A DNA stretch of 64,000 nucleotides from Chryseobacterium sp. Tr-659. GTDB taxonomy: Bacteria > Bacteroidota > Bacteroidia > Flavobacteriales > Weeksellaceae. The position numbers were made by a program, and so were the translations under genes. How positions within the stretch are numbered: position 1 is the first letter of the stretch; every line of letters begins with the position of its first letter. The DNA is taken from positions 1-64,000 of the forward strand of contig NZ_VWWP01000012.1 of NCBI RefSeq assembly GCF_011752975.1. The letters run 5' to 3'. Positions 30,861 through 40,242 of the stretch are shown here, piece by piece. The notes under the pieces were generated by a model. The model was not told the origin of the DNA and searched no databases. It was given only the letters and a program-made list of their open reading frames with translations.

Positions 30861-33773
30861 TTAGTATCCAAAAATTTCTTCAAGTGATACTTCCTGGAAA
30901 TCTCCCATTTTATTGATAGATTCCATATTCAGGTTTTCTTTCTTACCGATAATTGCTGTATTATATTTTACAGGCTTCACTTCAGTATTATAGAATCCTG
31001 TAAGCTGCGGCAGTGTCAACCCCTGAATTTCTGAATAAATATCTTTTCTGATATCATAATCAACACCAAGCTTTTTCAGTGCCAACTGATTAAAGAAAAT
31101 ATTTGTTCTGTTGATTCTGTTGGAAGCAATCTGCTTCAATGAGGAACCTCTTGCGTTTTCAAACTGCGCAGGAATCTGTGGTAATGCAACCATCAGCTCA
31201 TTCATTGCATTTACTGCTAAAGGCAGCTTATTCGCCTGTGTTCCTATATAATTGGTGATATAATTGGCATGTCCTTTTTCAGAAGCATTGGCATAAGACA
31301 CATAAGCTGTATAAGCCAATGACTTACTTTCTCTGATCTCCTGGAAAACGATAGAAGATAAACCTCTTCCAAAGTATTCATTGAAAACGTTTGCTTTCCC
31401 AAAGTTGCCAAGATTTACATTGCTTCCTTTTGCCACTTTGGACATTTCCATCTGCACCATATCATAATTGGTGAAATATACCTTTCCTTCAGTAGCAGGC
31501 TCTGCATATTCTTTTGCCTGTGCAGGCTGGAGGCTTGTATTAGAGATGAAAGGTTTAACAGCTTTCTCTAAACCAGACTGATCCTGTCCGTAAAGGAAAA
31601 CCTGATAAGGATATTGGTTCAGGGTTTTTACTTTTTTCATCAGCTCTGTAGCATCAATACTCTCAAGACGATCTTTGGAAATAACATCTGCCATTCTTGA
31701 GTTTTTACCATATTTAGCATAGTTTGAAAGCGCACCCATGATTCTTACCTTATCTTTCTTGGCTGCCGCTCTTGATTCAAGAATTGTTTTTACCGTCTGA
31801 CTGTAAATTGTTTTATCTGCTTTTACATTCATCATCCAGTGATTCATCAATTCTACTCCTTTCTTCATGTTATTTTCAAGACCACTTAAAGTGATTACCA
31901 TCTGATCACTGGAAGTTCTCAGATTATAGCTGATTCCTAATTTATAGAATTCTTCTTTCAGTTGTTCGGGAGTATATTTATCTGTTCCAAAATACTCAAA
32001 AGCTGTTCCGGCAAGAGAAAGCTCCTTATCATTATCCGTTCCGAAAGGGAAAACATAACTTACCTGGGCAATCTCATTGTATTTGTTCTTTACAAAGCTT
32101 ATAGTCTTGTCCTTAACTTGTGACGTCTGGATTGCAGATTTAAAATCAATAAACTCAGGTTTGATTTCTGCAACTTTTGTATTTAAAATATCTTTAAGGA
32201 AAGGAGATTGTGCTTCTCTGTTCAGTTTAATAGGTGTAATCCCCGGATTCTCTACACGAACAAGTTTATCATTCACTCCTTTTTCCTTATAAACCACTAC
32301 ATAATTGTCTTTGAAGAAATTGTTCGCAAACTTGACAACATCTGCTTTTGTGATTTTTTCATATTGATTGATCTCATCCAATTCCTGCTCCCAGGTTCTC
32401 CCTTTAATATAAGAATCATAAAGTTCAGTAGCCAATCCATCAGCGGTTTCCCAGCCCTTCATGCGCTGAACCTTTTTATCATTGATGATAGCCTTCAGCA
32501 TCCAGTCCGGAAACTCGCCTTTTTTCACAAGATTCAATTGATCCAGCAGTAATTTTTTAGCTTCATCAAAACTTTGTCCTTCTTTAGGTGTTACTACCAG
32601 AGCAAAAGAACCGTACATCTTAAAAGGAGATTCATAAGCTCCCGCACCAAGAGTCTTTTGTTTTTGATTGATATTAAGATCAATTAATCCTGCATCACCT
32701 CTATTGCTTAAAATCTCAGCCACAACATCTGCAAGCCTTGCTTCCTGAGTTCCGTAAGAGTCGGTTCTCCAAGCTATTGTCATTCTAGGGGTAGACGGAC
32801 TTTTTACTGTTCTGGAAACAATCTGCGTCATTGGTTCCTCTGTGACCATCTTTTTCATCGGAAGTTCTTTATACTTAAACGCGCCGAAATATTGATCAAC
32901 TAATTTTATAGTTTTATCAAAATCAAGATCACCAACCAACACCACTGCCATGTTATTAGGTACATAATAAGTATCAAAATACTTGTGGATTGCCTCCATT
33001 GAAGGGCTCTTCAAATGTTCTGAAGTTCCGATCGTCGTCTGCTGTCCGTTTGGATGTTTTGGGAAAAGCGCTTCCATTAAAGCATAATTCACCAGGCGGC
33101 CGTCATTATCCTGCGCTCTGTTATATTCTTCATAAACTGCCTCTAGTTCTGTGTGGAAAAGACGTAACACCAATTCTGAAAAACGTTCTTTTTCTACTCT
33201 TAACCATTTCTCCAATTCGTTGGAAGGGATATTGTTTTTATAAACTGTTTCATCCAGCCAGGTATGAGCATTTGTTCCGGTAGCTCCCAGTGAAGAAATT
33301 GCTTTATCATACTCGTTGGCGATGGCATATTTAGAAGCTTCCTGAGAAACTTCGTCAATCTTCTTATAAAGTTCTTTCTTTTTTGCCGGATCTTTTTCTG
33401 CTTTATGCTGTTCATAAAGATCAGAAATTTGTTGCAATAAAACCTTTTCCTTCGCCCAATCCTGAGTTCCTAAATGCGAAGTTCCTTTAAACACCATGTG
33501 CTCAAGATAGTGAGCCAATCCCGTATTATCACTCGGATCATTATTAGATCCTGTTCTTACAGGAATATACGTTTGAATTCTTGGTGCATCCTCATTCTTA
33601 GCAAGATAAACTTTCAGACCGTTTTTTAAAGTGTACACTCTTACACCCGATTGGTCATTTTTTACCGTTTCATAGGTATACCCTTGAGCATCTGTCTGCT
33701 TTTGGGTTTCAAATTTCTGAGCCATTGCGCTTATCATGCAGAAAAGCGAAACAGAAATAAAGAACTTTTTCAT
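30861..33773 (-). CDS. M16 family zinc metallopeptidase (pitrilysin/insulinase type), two-module
   Basis: A 970-residue secreted protease: signal peptide (cleavage after AMAQ), then the inverted zinc motif HYLEH at residues 88-92 and the distal Glu in ELEAVYEEYNRAQDN. A second, catalytically inactive M16 half follows (about 520-970, with DKELSLAGTAFEYFGTDKYT). This is the periplasmic M16 architecture common in Bacteroidetes. It stands alone on the minus strand between two plus-strand pigment operons, so it is probably not a pigment gene. Both ends are set off by its own terminator (30814) and a long upstream gap. Confidence 0.93.
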   Translation of the reverse strand: MKKFFISVSLFCMISAMAQKFETQKQTDAQGYTYETVKNDQSGVRVYTLKNGLKVYLAKNEDAPRIQTYIPVRTGSNNDPSDNTGLAHYLEHMVFKGTSHLGTQDWAKEKVLLQQISDLYEQHKAEKDPAKKKELYKKIDEVSQEASKYAIANEYDKAISSLGATGTNAHTWLDETVYKNNIPSNELEKWLRVEKERFSELVLRLFHTELEAVYEEYNRAQDNDGRLVNYALMEALFPKHPNGQQTTIGTSEHLKSPSMEAIHKYFDTYYVPNNMAVVLVGDLDFDKTIKLVDQYFGAFKYKELPMKKMVTEEPMTQIVSRTVKSPSTPRMTIAWRTDSYGTQEARLADVVAEILSNRGDAGLIDLNINQKQKTLGAGAYESPFKMYGSFALVVTPKEGQSFDEAKKLLLDQLNLVKKGEFPDWMLKAIINDKKVQRMKGWETADGLATELYDSYIKGRTWEQELDEINQYEKITKADVVKFANNFFKDNYVVVYKEKGVNDKLVRVENPGITPIKLNREAQSPFLKDILNTKVAEIKPEFIDFKSAIQTSQVKDKTISFVKNKYNEIAQVSYVFPFGTDNDKELSLAGTAFEYFGTDKYTPEQLKEEFYKLGISYNLRTSSDQMVITLSGLENNMKKGVELMNHWMMNVKADKTIYSQTVKTILESRAAAKKDKVRIMGALSNYAKYGKNSRMADVISKDRLESIDATELMKKVKTLNQYPYQVFLYGQDQSGLEKAVKPFISNTSLQPAQAKEYAEPATEGKVYFTNYDMVQMEMSKVAKGSNVNLGNFGKANVFNEYFGRGLSSIVFQEIRESKSLAYTAYVSYANASEKGHANYITNYIGTQANKLPLAVNAMNELMVALPQIPAQFENARGSSLKQIASNRINRTNIFFNQLALKKLGVDYDIRKDIYSEIQGLTLPQLTGFYNTEVKPVKYNTAIIGKKENLNMESINKMGDFQEVSLEEIFGY

Positions 33774-34219
33774 AGTTGTTATTTAATAATTGTTTTTATA
33801 TTCAAATTTCAAAACATTAGTCTTATCATATAATACACTTGTTACAGCGGATCTGTTACAAATATTTTAGAATAAAGACTCATATTATATTCTAAGATTC
33901 CAATAGACAAGTTTTGTTAAACTCATTGCTTGAAAAATCCTTGTTAATATAAGTATTTGACTCATAATGCCATGCAAAAAGAACAAATAATCATTTCATT
34001 TTCTGTATTACTCATTAAAATCGTAAAAAAACAAGTTATACTTTTGATTAAAAACGATGTTCTAATCTTTGATACAGCCTCTTTCTCACGACGATACCAA
34101 CCTCAGGTTTAATATGATTTACATATAATGTATTTTCACTATTTTAGCCACCTGATTAAAAGAATCAAAACAGGTGAACCCTATTTCATCTGGAATCTAA
34201 AAAAATTAACATTATTTAG
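33774..34219. other. 446-bp gene-free divergent spacer
   Basis: Separates the minus-strand M16 gene from plus-strand unit 2. No convincing ORF or strong hairpin was found. TACTTTTG at 34039-34046 fits a -7 element on the plus strand and would give a leader of about 165 nt to the gene at 34220, but no clear -33 TTTG sits upstream. The spacer probably holds the unit 2 promoter; nothing else is evident. Confidence 0.4.
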
Positions 34220-34633
34220 ATGAAAAAACAAGACCTGCCTCAAGACGAAAGTAATCTGAAATCGGCCAACATGACAGAAGTTCTGTATGTAACGGATGAA
34301 AACGATAATTACACCACTGCCAACAGCTCTGGATGGGATGCCAAGAAGGCCGCTCTGGATGAATCTATGGAGCTTATCCATGAAAGAATTGAGGAGGCCA
34401 GGCAAAATGTTGCCAATCATATTGTGAGCCCAATTGTTTATTTTATGGAACTTAATAAAATGGATCCGGGAGTACTTGCTTCTTATGTAGGAATATGGCA
34501 ATGGAGGGTGAAAAGACATTTTAAACCCAGAATATTTAAAACACTAAGCGAAACTGCACTGAAAAAATATGCCGATGCATTTGGAATTTCAGTGGATGAA
34601 TTAAAAAACTTCGATGGAAAACAAATGAAATAA
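34220..34633 (+). CDS. small protein with HTH-like C-terminal half, unknown function
   Basis: A 137-residue cytoplasmic protein without signal peptide or membrane segment. The first 50 residues are acidic and polar. A helix rich in E and R follows (ELIHERIEEARQ), then LASYVGIWQWRVKRHFKP and LKKYADAFGISVDELKNF, which has the spacing of an XRE/lambda-repressor-type helix-turn-helix. It could be a regulator of unit 2, of which it is first, but this is inference; the protein family is not one I recognise. It lies 56 nt before the BtrH-like gene. Confidence 0.65.
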   Translation: MKKQDLPQDESNLKSANMTEVLYVTDENDNYTTANSSGWDAKKAALDESMELIHERIEEARQNVANHIVSPIVYFMELNKMDPGVLASYVGIWQWRVKRHFKPRIFKTLSETALKKYADAFGISVDELKNFDGKQMK

Positions 34634-34689
34634 TAAGGTATATATTTTGCCTGATTTCGTTTAACCAATGAAAAAGATACAAGCTGCTA

Positions 34690-35685
34690 ATGAAATTAAA
34701 CTTTGAACACCATCAGACTGCGCATTGCGAAAACGGTGTTGCTTCTAATCTACTGCTTAATAAAGGCCTGAAACTAAGCGAGCCGATGATCTTCGGGATC
34801 GGCTCCGGATTGTTTTTTGTCTATCTTCCTTTTTTAAAGGTGAATTTTGCTCCGGGCTTCAGCTATCGTCCGATGCCGGGTGCTATTTTCAGTAAAGCAG
34901 CCAAAAGATTAGGAATTAAAATCAAAAGAGAAAAATTCTCAAATCCTAAAGATGCCCAAAAAGCTCTTGAAAGAAATTTAGAACAAAATATACCTACCGG
35001 ACTTCAGGTGGGAGTTTTCAATCTTACCTACTTTCCTGAAGAATATAAATTCCATTTCAATGCCCACAACCTTGTCGTATACGGAAAGGAAAACGGGCAA
35101 TTCCTTATCAGTGATCCGGTAATGGATTATACCACTTCCCTTTCTGAGGGAGAGCTTGAAAAAGTAAGATACGCAAAAGGAGCATTACCTCCGAAAGGAC
35201 ACATGTATTATCCGGTGTATGTTCCCGAAAATATCAACCTTGAAGAGGCTATTAAAAAAGGAATCAAGGATACCTGCAAAAATATGCTGGCACCGGTACC
35301 TCTTATCGGGGTAAAAGCAATGCGATGGGTAGCAAGAAGCATCCCGAAATGGGCAGAAAAGAAAGGAACAAAAGTAACCAATCATTACCTGGGACAACTG
35401 ATCAGAATGCAGGAAGAAATTGGGACCGGCGGCGGCGGGTTCAGATTTATCTATGGAGCATTTCTGCAGGAAGCAGCTGTCATTCTTAAAAATGATGAAC
35501 TAAAGGAATTATCAAAAGAGATCACTTCAATAGGGGATCTTTGGAGAGATTTTGCAGTAGATATTGCCAGGGTTTATAAAAACAGAAATTCAAAAAGCAA
35601 CATCTACAATGAACTTTCAAAAACGATGCTGCACATTGCGGATCTGGAAGAAGCTTTTTATAAAAAACTGAGAAAAGCGATCTGA
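34690..35685 (+). CDS. BtrH-type N-terminal domain protein (cysteine acyltransferase-like)
   Basis: A 331-residue protein with the papain-like BtrH N-terminal domain (about residues 5-145), followed by a DUF4872-like helical half. BtrH moves an acyl chain from an ACP to an acceptor in butirosin synthesis. A candidate catalytic triad is visible: Cys13 in TAHCENGVASN, His126 in NAHNLVVYG, and Asp142 in FLISDPVMDY. In a cluster that must join an ACP-bound aryl polyene to a resorcinol hydroxyl, this is a natural candidate for ester formation, though untested. It precedes the ABC transporter by one base. Confidence 0.78.
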   Translation: MKLNFEHHQTAHCENGVASNLLLNKGLKLSEPMIFGIGSGLFFVYLPFLKVNFAPGFSYRPMPGAIFSKAAKRLGIKIKREKFSNPKDAQKALERNLEQNIPTGLQVGVFNLTYFPEEYKFHFNAHNLVVYGKENGQFLISDPVMDYTTSLSEGELEKVRYAKGALPPKGHMYYPVYVPENINLEEAIKKGIKDTCKNMLAPVPLIGVKAMRWVARSIPKWAEKKGTKVTNHYLGQLIRMQEEIGTGGGGFRFIYGAFLQEAAVILKNDELKELSKEITSIGDLWRDFAVDIARVYKNRNSKSNIYNELSKTMLHIADLEEAFYKKLRKAI

Positions 35686-35686
35686 T

Positions 35687-36445
35687 ATGGCCGAGAATAT
35701 GATTGAAATCAAAAACTTATATAAAAAATACAAAAATTCCGATGAGTTTTCTGTAAATGATATCTCTTTGAATATCAGCAAAAATGAAATCTATGGTATT
35801 CTGGGGCCTAACGGGGCCGGAAAAACAACCCTGATCTCTATGCTTTCAGGATTGATTAAACCTACTTCAGGATCATTTACAATTAACGGATTATCTCCAC
35901 ATACTTCAGGCTTCAAAATAAGACAGATTATTGGCATTGTTCCTCAGGAATATGCTATTTATCCTACTCTTACGGCTAAAGAAAACCTGATGTTCTTCGG
36001 AAGTTTATATGGTTTAAAACATAAACAGCTTACCAAAGCTATTGATGAGTCTCTGGAAATCATGGGCCTTTCAAAATTTGCCAACAAACAGGTGGGACAG
36101 TTTTCAGGAGGAATGAAACGCCGTTGCAACCTCATCGCCGGAACCCTGCACAATCCGAAAGTTCTATTCTTAGATGAGCCAACCGTTGGTGTTGATGTAC
36201 AATCCAAAAAAGCAATTATTGACTATCTTTTGAATCTCAATAAACAGGGAACCTGTATCATTTATACTTCTCATCACCTGTCGGAAGCAGAAGAATTCTG
36301 TACTAAAATTGCTATCATTGATCACGGAAAAATTCACGCAGCAGGAACCCCTGAAGAGCTTGTTTCTCAGATTGCCAATGCGGAAAACCTTGAAGATGTT
36401 TTCATTTCATTAACCGGAAAAGAATTAAGAGATGTTGTTGTATAA
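35687..36445 (+). CDS. ABC transporter ATP-binding protein
   Basis: A 252-residue ATPase. Walker A GPNGAGKTTLISML (about 36-50), Q-loop IGIVPQEY, signature FSGGMKRRCNLIAG, Walker B VLFLDEPTVGVD and the H-loop YTSHHL are all intact. It overlaps the following permease gene by 14 nt, so the pair is one transporter. Such ABC-2 exporters are found in flexirubin and aryl polyene clusters; pigment or precursor export is plausible, the substrate unknown. Confidence 0.92.
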   Translation: MAENMIEIKNLYKKYKNSDEFSVNDISLNISKNEIYGILGPNGAGKTTLISMLSGLIKPTSGSFTINGLSPHTSGFKIRQIIGIVPQEYAIYPTLTAKENLMFFGSLYGLKHKQLTKAIDESLEIMGLSKFANKQVGQFSGGMKRRCNLIAGTLHNPKVLFLDEPTVGVDVQSKKAIIDYLLNLNKQGTCIIYTSHHLSEAEEFCTKIAIIDHGKIHAAGTPEELVSQIANAENLEDVFISLTGKELRDVVV

Positions 36446-37700
36446 ACTGTGGAGAAGCTTTATTAAGGAAATTCTTCTGCTGAAAAGAGATATCGGAGGA
36501 ATTGTGATCATCTTTGTGATGCCCTTACTTCTGATTGTAACTATTACCCTTATTCAGGATTCTACCTTTAAAAACCTTGAAGGATCAAAAATCCCGATCA
36601 TTTTTATTGATAATGATAAATCTGAAGTTTCAAAAAATATAAAAAGTGAGCTGGAAAACAGTAAAACCTTTCAGTTACTAACCAATTTCAATGAGAAGTC
36701 GGCTCAGGATGCAGTTTTTGCCGGAGATTATCAGATGGCGATTGTCATTCCTGAAAATTTAACCAAGGATTTAAACTCCAATATCGATTCTAAAGTTCAG
36801 ACCATTGTGAGTTCATTCGGTCTGGAAAATGATTCGACAAAAGTAAAAACAGCCGCTCCTAAAGCAAAGGAAATTCATTTGTATTTTGATCCTGCCACCA
36901 ATGCCGGATTCAAAAACTCTGTGATGAACTCCGTCAATAAAATGGTTTTCGAGATTGAAAATAAAAAGATCTATAAAGCTTTCCAGGATCAGCTGGGAAC
37001 CACAGAGAATCTTGACGAAAATAAAAACCTGATCAGCTTTAAAGAAATTACTCCGAAAAAAGGAGCAATGGATGTGATGCCGAATTCCGTTCAGCATAAT
37101 GTTCCTGCATGGACTCTTTTTGCAATATTTTTCATTGTTGTTCCTTTATCAATTAATCTGGTAAAAGAAAAAAGTCAGGGTACAAGCGTAAGAGCAAGAA
37201 TAAGTCCTACACCGTATTTCGTTCATATTTTAGGAAAGACATTTACTTATCTTATCATTTGCATCATTCAGTTTTTATTGATGGTGGCGGTAGGAATTTA
37301 TCTTTTCCCTTATATGGATCTTCCGGCTTTTGATGTATCAGGAAAGATGTTCCAGCTGGTTATGGTAACTTTATTTGCAGGATTGGCTGCCATTGGCTTT
37401 GGGGTTCTATTGGGAACTATTGCCGATACTCAGGAACAATCCGCCCCATTCGGAGCAACTTCCGTAGTGGTTCTTGCTGCCATCGGCGGGATCTGGGTTC
37501 CGGTTTTTTTAATGCCTGAATTTATGCAGACCGTAGCCAGGTTCTCCCCTATGAACTGGGGACTGAATGCTTATTATGATATTATTTTAAGGAACAGCGG
37601 TATTGGAGGAATTGCCAAAGAACTGGCATTCTTATTTTTATTTTACCTTGCCACCGTATCCATTTCTATTTTTTACGAAAAGAAACAAAATGCAGTCTAA
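36432..37700 (+). CDS. ABC-2 type transporter permease
   Basis: A 422-residue permease of the YhgE/DrrB-like ABC-2 class: one N-terminal membrane helix (about 20-40), a large periplasmic domain (about 45-225), then five to six helices (from WTLFAIFFIVVPLSINLV on). PEFMQTVARFSPMNWGLNAYYDI near the end is the conserved ABC-2 segment. It pairs with the preceding ATPase and ends inside the thioesterase gene, showing tight translational coupling. Confidence 0.9.
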   Translation: MLLYKLWRSFIKEILLLKRDIGGIVIIFVMPLLLIVTITLIQDSTFKNLEGSKIPIIFIDNDKSEVSKNIKSELENSKTFQLLTNFNEKSAQDAVFAGDYQMAIVIPENLTKDLNSNIDSKVQTIVSSFGLENDSTKVKTAAPKAKEIHLYFDPATNAGFKNSVMNSVNKMVFEIENKKIYKAFQDQLGTTENLDENKNLISFKEITPKKGAMDVMPNSVQHNVPAWTLFAIFFIVVPLSINLVKEKSQGTSVRARISPTPYFVHILGKTFTYLIICIIQFLLMVAVGIYLFPYMDLPAFDVSGKMFQLVMVTLFAGLAAIGFGVLLGTIADTQEQSAPFGATSVVVLAAIGGIWVPVFLMPEFMQTVARFSPMNWGLNAYYDIILRNSGIGGIAKELAFLFLFYLATVSISIFYEKKQNAV

Positions 37701-38118
37701 AGAAAATATATTATCCTGTACCGAGGAAGTAAGAGTAAGATTCAATGAGACAGATCCGCTGGGAATTGTCTGGCATGGTCATTACATTGTTTATTTTGAG
37801 GACGGAAGAGAAGCTTTTGGCCGCCAGCACGGCCTAACCTATCTTGATATTCAGAATGCAGGATATGTAACACCTATCGTAAAAAGTACCTGTGAGCATT
37901 TTCTCCCGTTAAAATATGGAGAAACTTTCAGAATTGTAACCACCTACATAAATTCTGTTTCTGCCAAGCTCATCTACAGATATGAACTCTTCAATAAAGA
38001 AGATCAATTGGTTTGCAGCGGAGAAACCATTCAGGTTTTTCTGGATAGTAACGGAAGCTTATGCTTATACAATCCGGAATTTTTTCAAGCCTGGAAAGAC
38101 AAAATGGGACTATCATGA
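37690..38118 (+). CDS. YbgC-like hot-dog thioesterase (ApeK-like)
   Basis: A 142-residue hot-dog enzyme. VRFNETDPLGIVWHGHYIVYFE is the catalytic loop with Asp22 and the HGHY segment of the 4HBT/YbgC family. I use ATG at 37690, overlapping the permease by 11 nt; an earlier start at 37603 would lie wholly within the permease. In aryl polyene clusters a thioesterase of this type (ApeK) releases or edits ACP-bound chains. Its stop overlaps the next ketosynthase start by four bases. Confidence 0.86.
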   Translation: MQSKENILSCTEEVRVRFNETDPLGIVWHGHYIVYFEDGREAFGRQHGLTYLDIQNAGYVTPIVKSTCEHFLPLKYGETFRIVTTYINSVSAKLIYRYELFNKEDQLVCSGETIQVFLDSNGSLCLYNPEFFQAWKDKMGLS

Positions 38119-39263
38119 GGAAGGAAATTTACATCACAGACTACAACTGTGTAACTCCGTTAGGTTTCAATGTTGATTCCAACTGGAAGGCTCTTTTAGA
38201 TGGGAAATCTGGAGTTGCTTTACACAAAATCATAGACAATCAGGAGGCATTTTACGCTTCCATGATTGATTCTGAGAAAATAAATGAAGAATTCAATAGG
38301 TTCTTCAACGGTACTCAGAATGACATCCGAAATTTAACAAGACTGGAGAAGATGCTGCTTTTAAGTCTTCAGCCTCTTGTTGAAAAATATACAATATCAG
38401 AAGAAACTGCCTTTATCCTATCTACAACAAAAGGAAACATCAGTCTGCTTAAAAACCAGTCTGAATTACCGGAGGGCGTTTATTTATCAAAATTAGCTCA
38501 GAAAATAGCTGCCTTCTTTGGATTCAAAACAAAGCCTATTGTTATTTCCAACGCTTGTGTTTCAGGAGTAATGGCTATTTCAGTGGCAAAAAATATAATT
38601 CAGGCAGGAAAGTACAAGGACGCTTTCATTATTGCGGGAGATGAGCTTTCTGAATTTGTTATTTCAGGCTTCAATTCATTTCAGGCGATAGGATCAGAAC
38701 CTTGCAAACCTTATGATAAAAACCGAAACGGAATCAATATCGGTGAAGCCGCCGCTGCCGTGTACATCACTTCACAGCCTTCTGAACATGAAAAATTCAG
38801 ATTTAAGGTTCTTGGAGATTCTGCAGTGAATGACGCCAACCATATTTCCGGACCATCAAGAACAGGTGACGGTTTGTATGCCAGTATCAAAAATGCAATG
38901 ACAGAAGCGAATGTTTCTTCAGAACAAATTGATTTTATCTCTGCCCACGGAACGGCAACATTATATAACGATGAAATGGAAGCTATCGCATTCAACAGAA
39001 TGGAATTACAGCATGTTCCCCTGAACAGTATGAAAGGATTCTATGGACATTGTCTGGGTGCATCAGGACTTCTGGAAAGTATCATCTCTATGGAAAGCGC
39101 TCTTCACAGTACTTTAATTCCATCCAGAAACTTCGAAGAAATGGGTGTTTCCCAACCTTTGAACATCATTAAAGAAAACCAGCCTGCAGCCATCAGATAT
39201 ATTTTGAAAACAGCTTCTGGTTTTGGCGGTTGTAACGCAGCTGTTGTATTGGAAAATTGTTAA
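38115..39263 (+). CDS. beta-ketoacyl-ACP synthase (FabF/ApeR-like)
   Basis: A 382-residue condensing enzyme with an intact Cys-His-His triad: Cys148 in [10 protein letters not shown], His278 in [12 protein letters not shown], and His312 in [11 protein letters not shown]. The start ATG at 38115 overlaps the thioesterase stop (ATGA). It probably starts or primes polyene chains. One of three catalytically complete FabF-type ketosynthases in the window, the others at 40243 and 56372. Confidence 0.9.
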   Translation: MRKEIYITDYNCVTPLGFNVDSNWKALLDGKSGVALHKIIDNQEAFYASMIDSEKINEEFNRFFNGTQNDIRNLTRLEKMLLLSLQPLVEKYTISEETAFILSTTKGNISLLKNQSELPEGVYLSKLAQKIAAFFGFKTKPIVISNACVSGVMAISVAKNIIQAGKYKDAFIIAGDELSEFVISGFNSFQAIGSEPCKPYDKNRNGINIGEAAAAVYITSQPSEHEKFRFKVLGDSAVNDANHISGPSRTGDGLYASIKNAMTEANVSSEQIDFISAHGTATLYNDEMEAIAFNRMELQHVPLNSMKGFYGHCLGASGLLESIISMESALHSTLIPSRNFEEMGVSQPLNIIKENQPAAIRYILKTASGFGGCNAAVVLENC

Positions 39264-39270
39264 CCCGAAT

Positions 39271-39813
39271 ATGATGAAGACAACAAGTACCTGCACCATA
39301 GAACATTCAAAGATAACCGTAAACGGAAATCTTATTTTTGAAAGCCAGCACGAAGTTTTTCAGGAATTTGCTAAAGAAGCCTATAAAAGTTTAGACATAG
39401 CCTATCCTAAGTTTCATAAAATGGATAATCTGAGTAAACTGGCCTTTCTTTCTGCTGAAACCATTTTAAAAGATGAAGACCACAGCAGAACTGCCATTGT
39501 TTTTGCCAACAGAGCATCAAGCCTGGATACTGATTTTAAATATCAGGAAAGCATCAACGATCAGGATAACTTTTATCCGAGTCCGGCAGTTTTTGTTTAT
39601 ACTTTACCCAACATCTGTGTAGGTGAAATCAGCATCAGGCATAAGATGCAGACAGAAAATGCCTTTTTCGTTCTGGATGAATTTGATGAGGAATTTTTAA
39701 ACGATTATTCTGAGCAGATTCTGCTATCCGGAAAGGCCGATAAAGTATTGTGCGGCTGGGTAGAATTGTATCAGGAAAATTACAAAGCTTTTGTATATTT
39801 GCTAACCTTGTAA
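39271..39813 (+). CDS. half-size ketosynthase-like protein
   Basis: A 180-residue protein resembling only the N-terminal part of a ketosynthase. [31 protein letters not shown] and [23 protein letters not shown] correspond to the strands before and at the active-site loop. Cys116 (NICVGE) is near where the nucleophile would be, but the TACSS context and both His blocks are missing. It fits the Ketoacyl-synt_2 (PF13723) type found in aryl polyene clusters. The start at 39271 is 7 nt after the ketosynthase stop. A structural partner role is more likely than catalysis; not proven. Confidence 0.72.
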   Translation: MMKTTSTCTIEHSKITVNGNLIFESQHEVFQEFAKEAYKSLDIAYPKFHKMDNLSKLAFLSAETILKDEDHSRTAIVFANRASSLDTDFKYQESINDQDNFYPSPAVFVYTLPNICVGEISIRHKMQTENAFFVLDEFDEEFLNDYSEQILLSGKADKVLCGWVELYQENYKAFVYLLTL

Positions 39814-39900
39814 AAATGTAACAATATAACAATGTAGAAATGTAACAATTTTAGCTATTGGTAAACTGGTACATTGATACATTCGTAAATTAATTAAATT
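39814..39900. repeat. imperfect intergenic inverted repeat
   Basis: The spacer before the ACP gene is built from AATGTAACAAT-like words. AATGTAACAATATAAC (39815-39830) is complementary to GGTACATTGATACATT (39868-39883) at 13 of 16 positions. Related words occur in the spacers at 40170, 56026 and 57613. Confidence 0.6.
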
Positions 39901-40158
39901 ATGGAAAACTTAAAAACAGAATTGAAACACAAAATTATTGAAGTCCTTAACCTTGAAGATGTATCTGTAGAAGAGATCAAAGATGGAGATCCATTATTTG
40001 GTGGCGGATTAGGACTTGATTCTATTGATGCATTGGAGCTTATCGTTCTTCTTGATAAAGATTATGGAATCAAATTAGCTGATCCTAAAAAAGGAAAGGA
40101 AATTTTCCAGTCTATCGATACGATGGCTAAATTCATTGAAGAAAACAGAACGAAATAA
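39901..40158 (+). CDS. acyl carrier protein
   Basis: An 85-residue ACP with the phosphopantetheine site GLGLDSIDALELIVL (Ser41) and the acidic helical fold (DGDPLFGG before the site). It carries growing acyl or aryl chains. Placed between the half-ketosynthase and a full ketosynthase, and flanked on both sides by inverted-repeat spacers. A second ACP lies at 56113-56367, giving the two carriers typical of aryl polyene clusters (ApeE/ApeF). Confidence 0.93.
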   Translation: MENLKTELKHKIIEVLNLEDVSVEEIKDGDPLFGGGLGLDSIDALELIVLLDKDYGIKLADPKKGKEIFQSIDTMAKFIEENRTK

Positions 40159-40169
40159 ATTACTATAAC

Positions 40170-40232
40170 AATCTGACAGTGTATCAATGCAGCAATTATT
40201 GGTAAGTTGTTAGATTGATACACTGTCAGATT
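40170..40232. repeat. perfect 19-bp inverted repeat between ACP and ketosynthase genes
   Basis: AATCTGACAGTGTATCAAT (40170-40188) is the exact reverse complement of 40214-40232, with a 25-nt loop (40189-40213). There is no T tract after either arm, so it is not a standard terminator, and the genes on both sides are on the same strand. Confidence 0.85.
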
Positions 40233-40242
40233 ATCGAATACA

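Noticed and set aside
30698-30883. Short minus-strand ORF of about 61 codons
   Set aside because: It spans the parS-like site and the M16 terminator, has low-complexity content and no conserved feature.
40170-40232. 19-bp inverted repeat as an intrinsic terminator
   Set aside because: Loop of 25 nt, no T tract on either strand, and the downstream ketosynthase gene starts 10 nt later on the same strand.
39814-40240. CRISPR array at the repeated words around the ACP gene
   Set aside because: Repeats are two arms of dyads, not regularly spaced direct repeats, and no cas gene is present.
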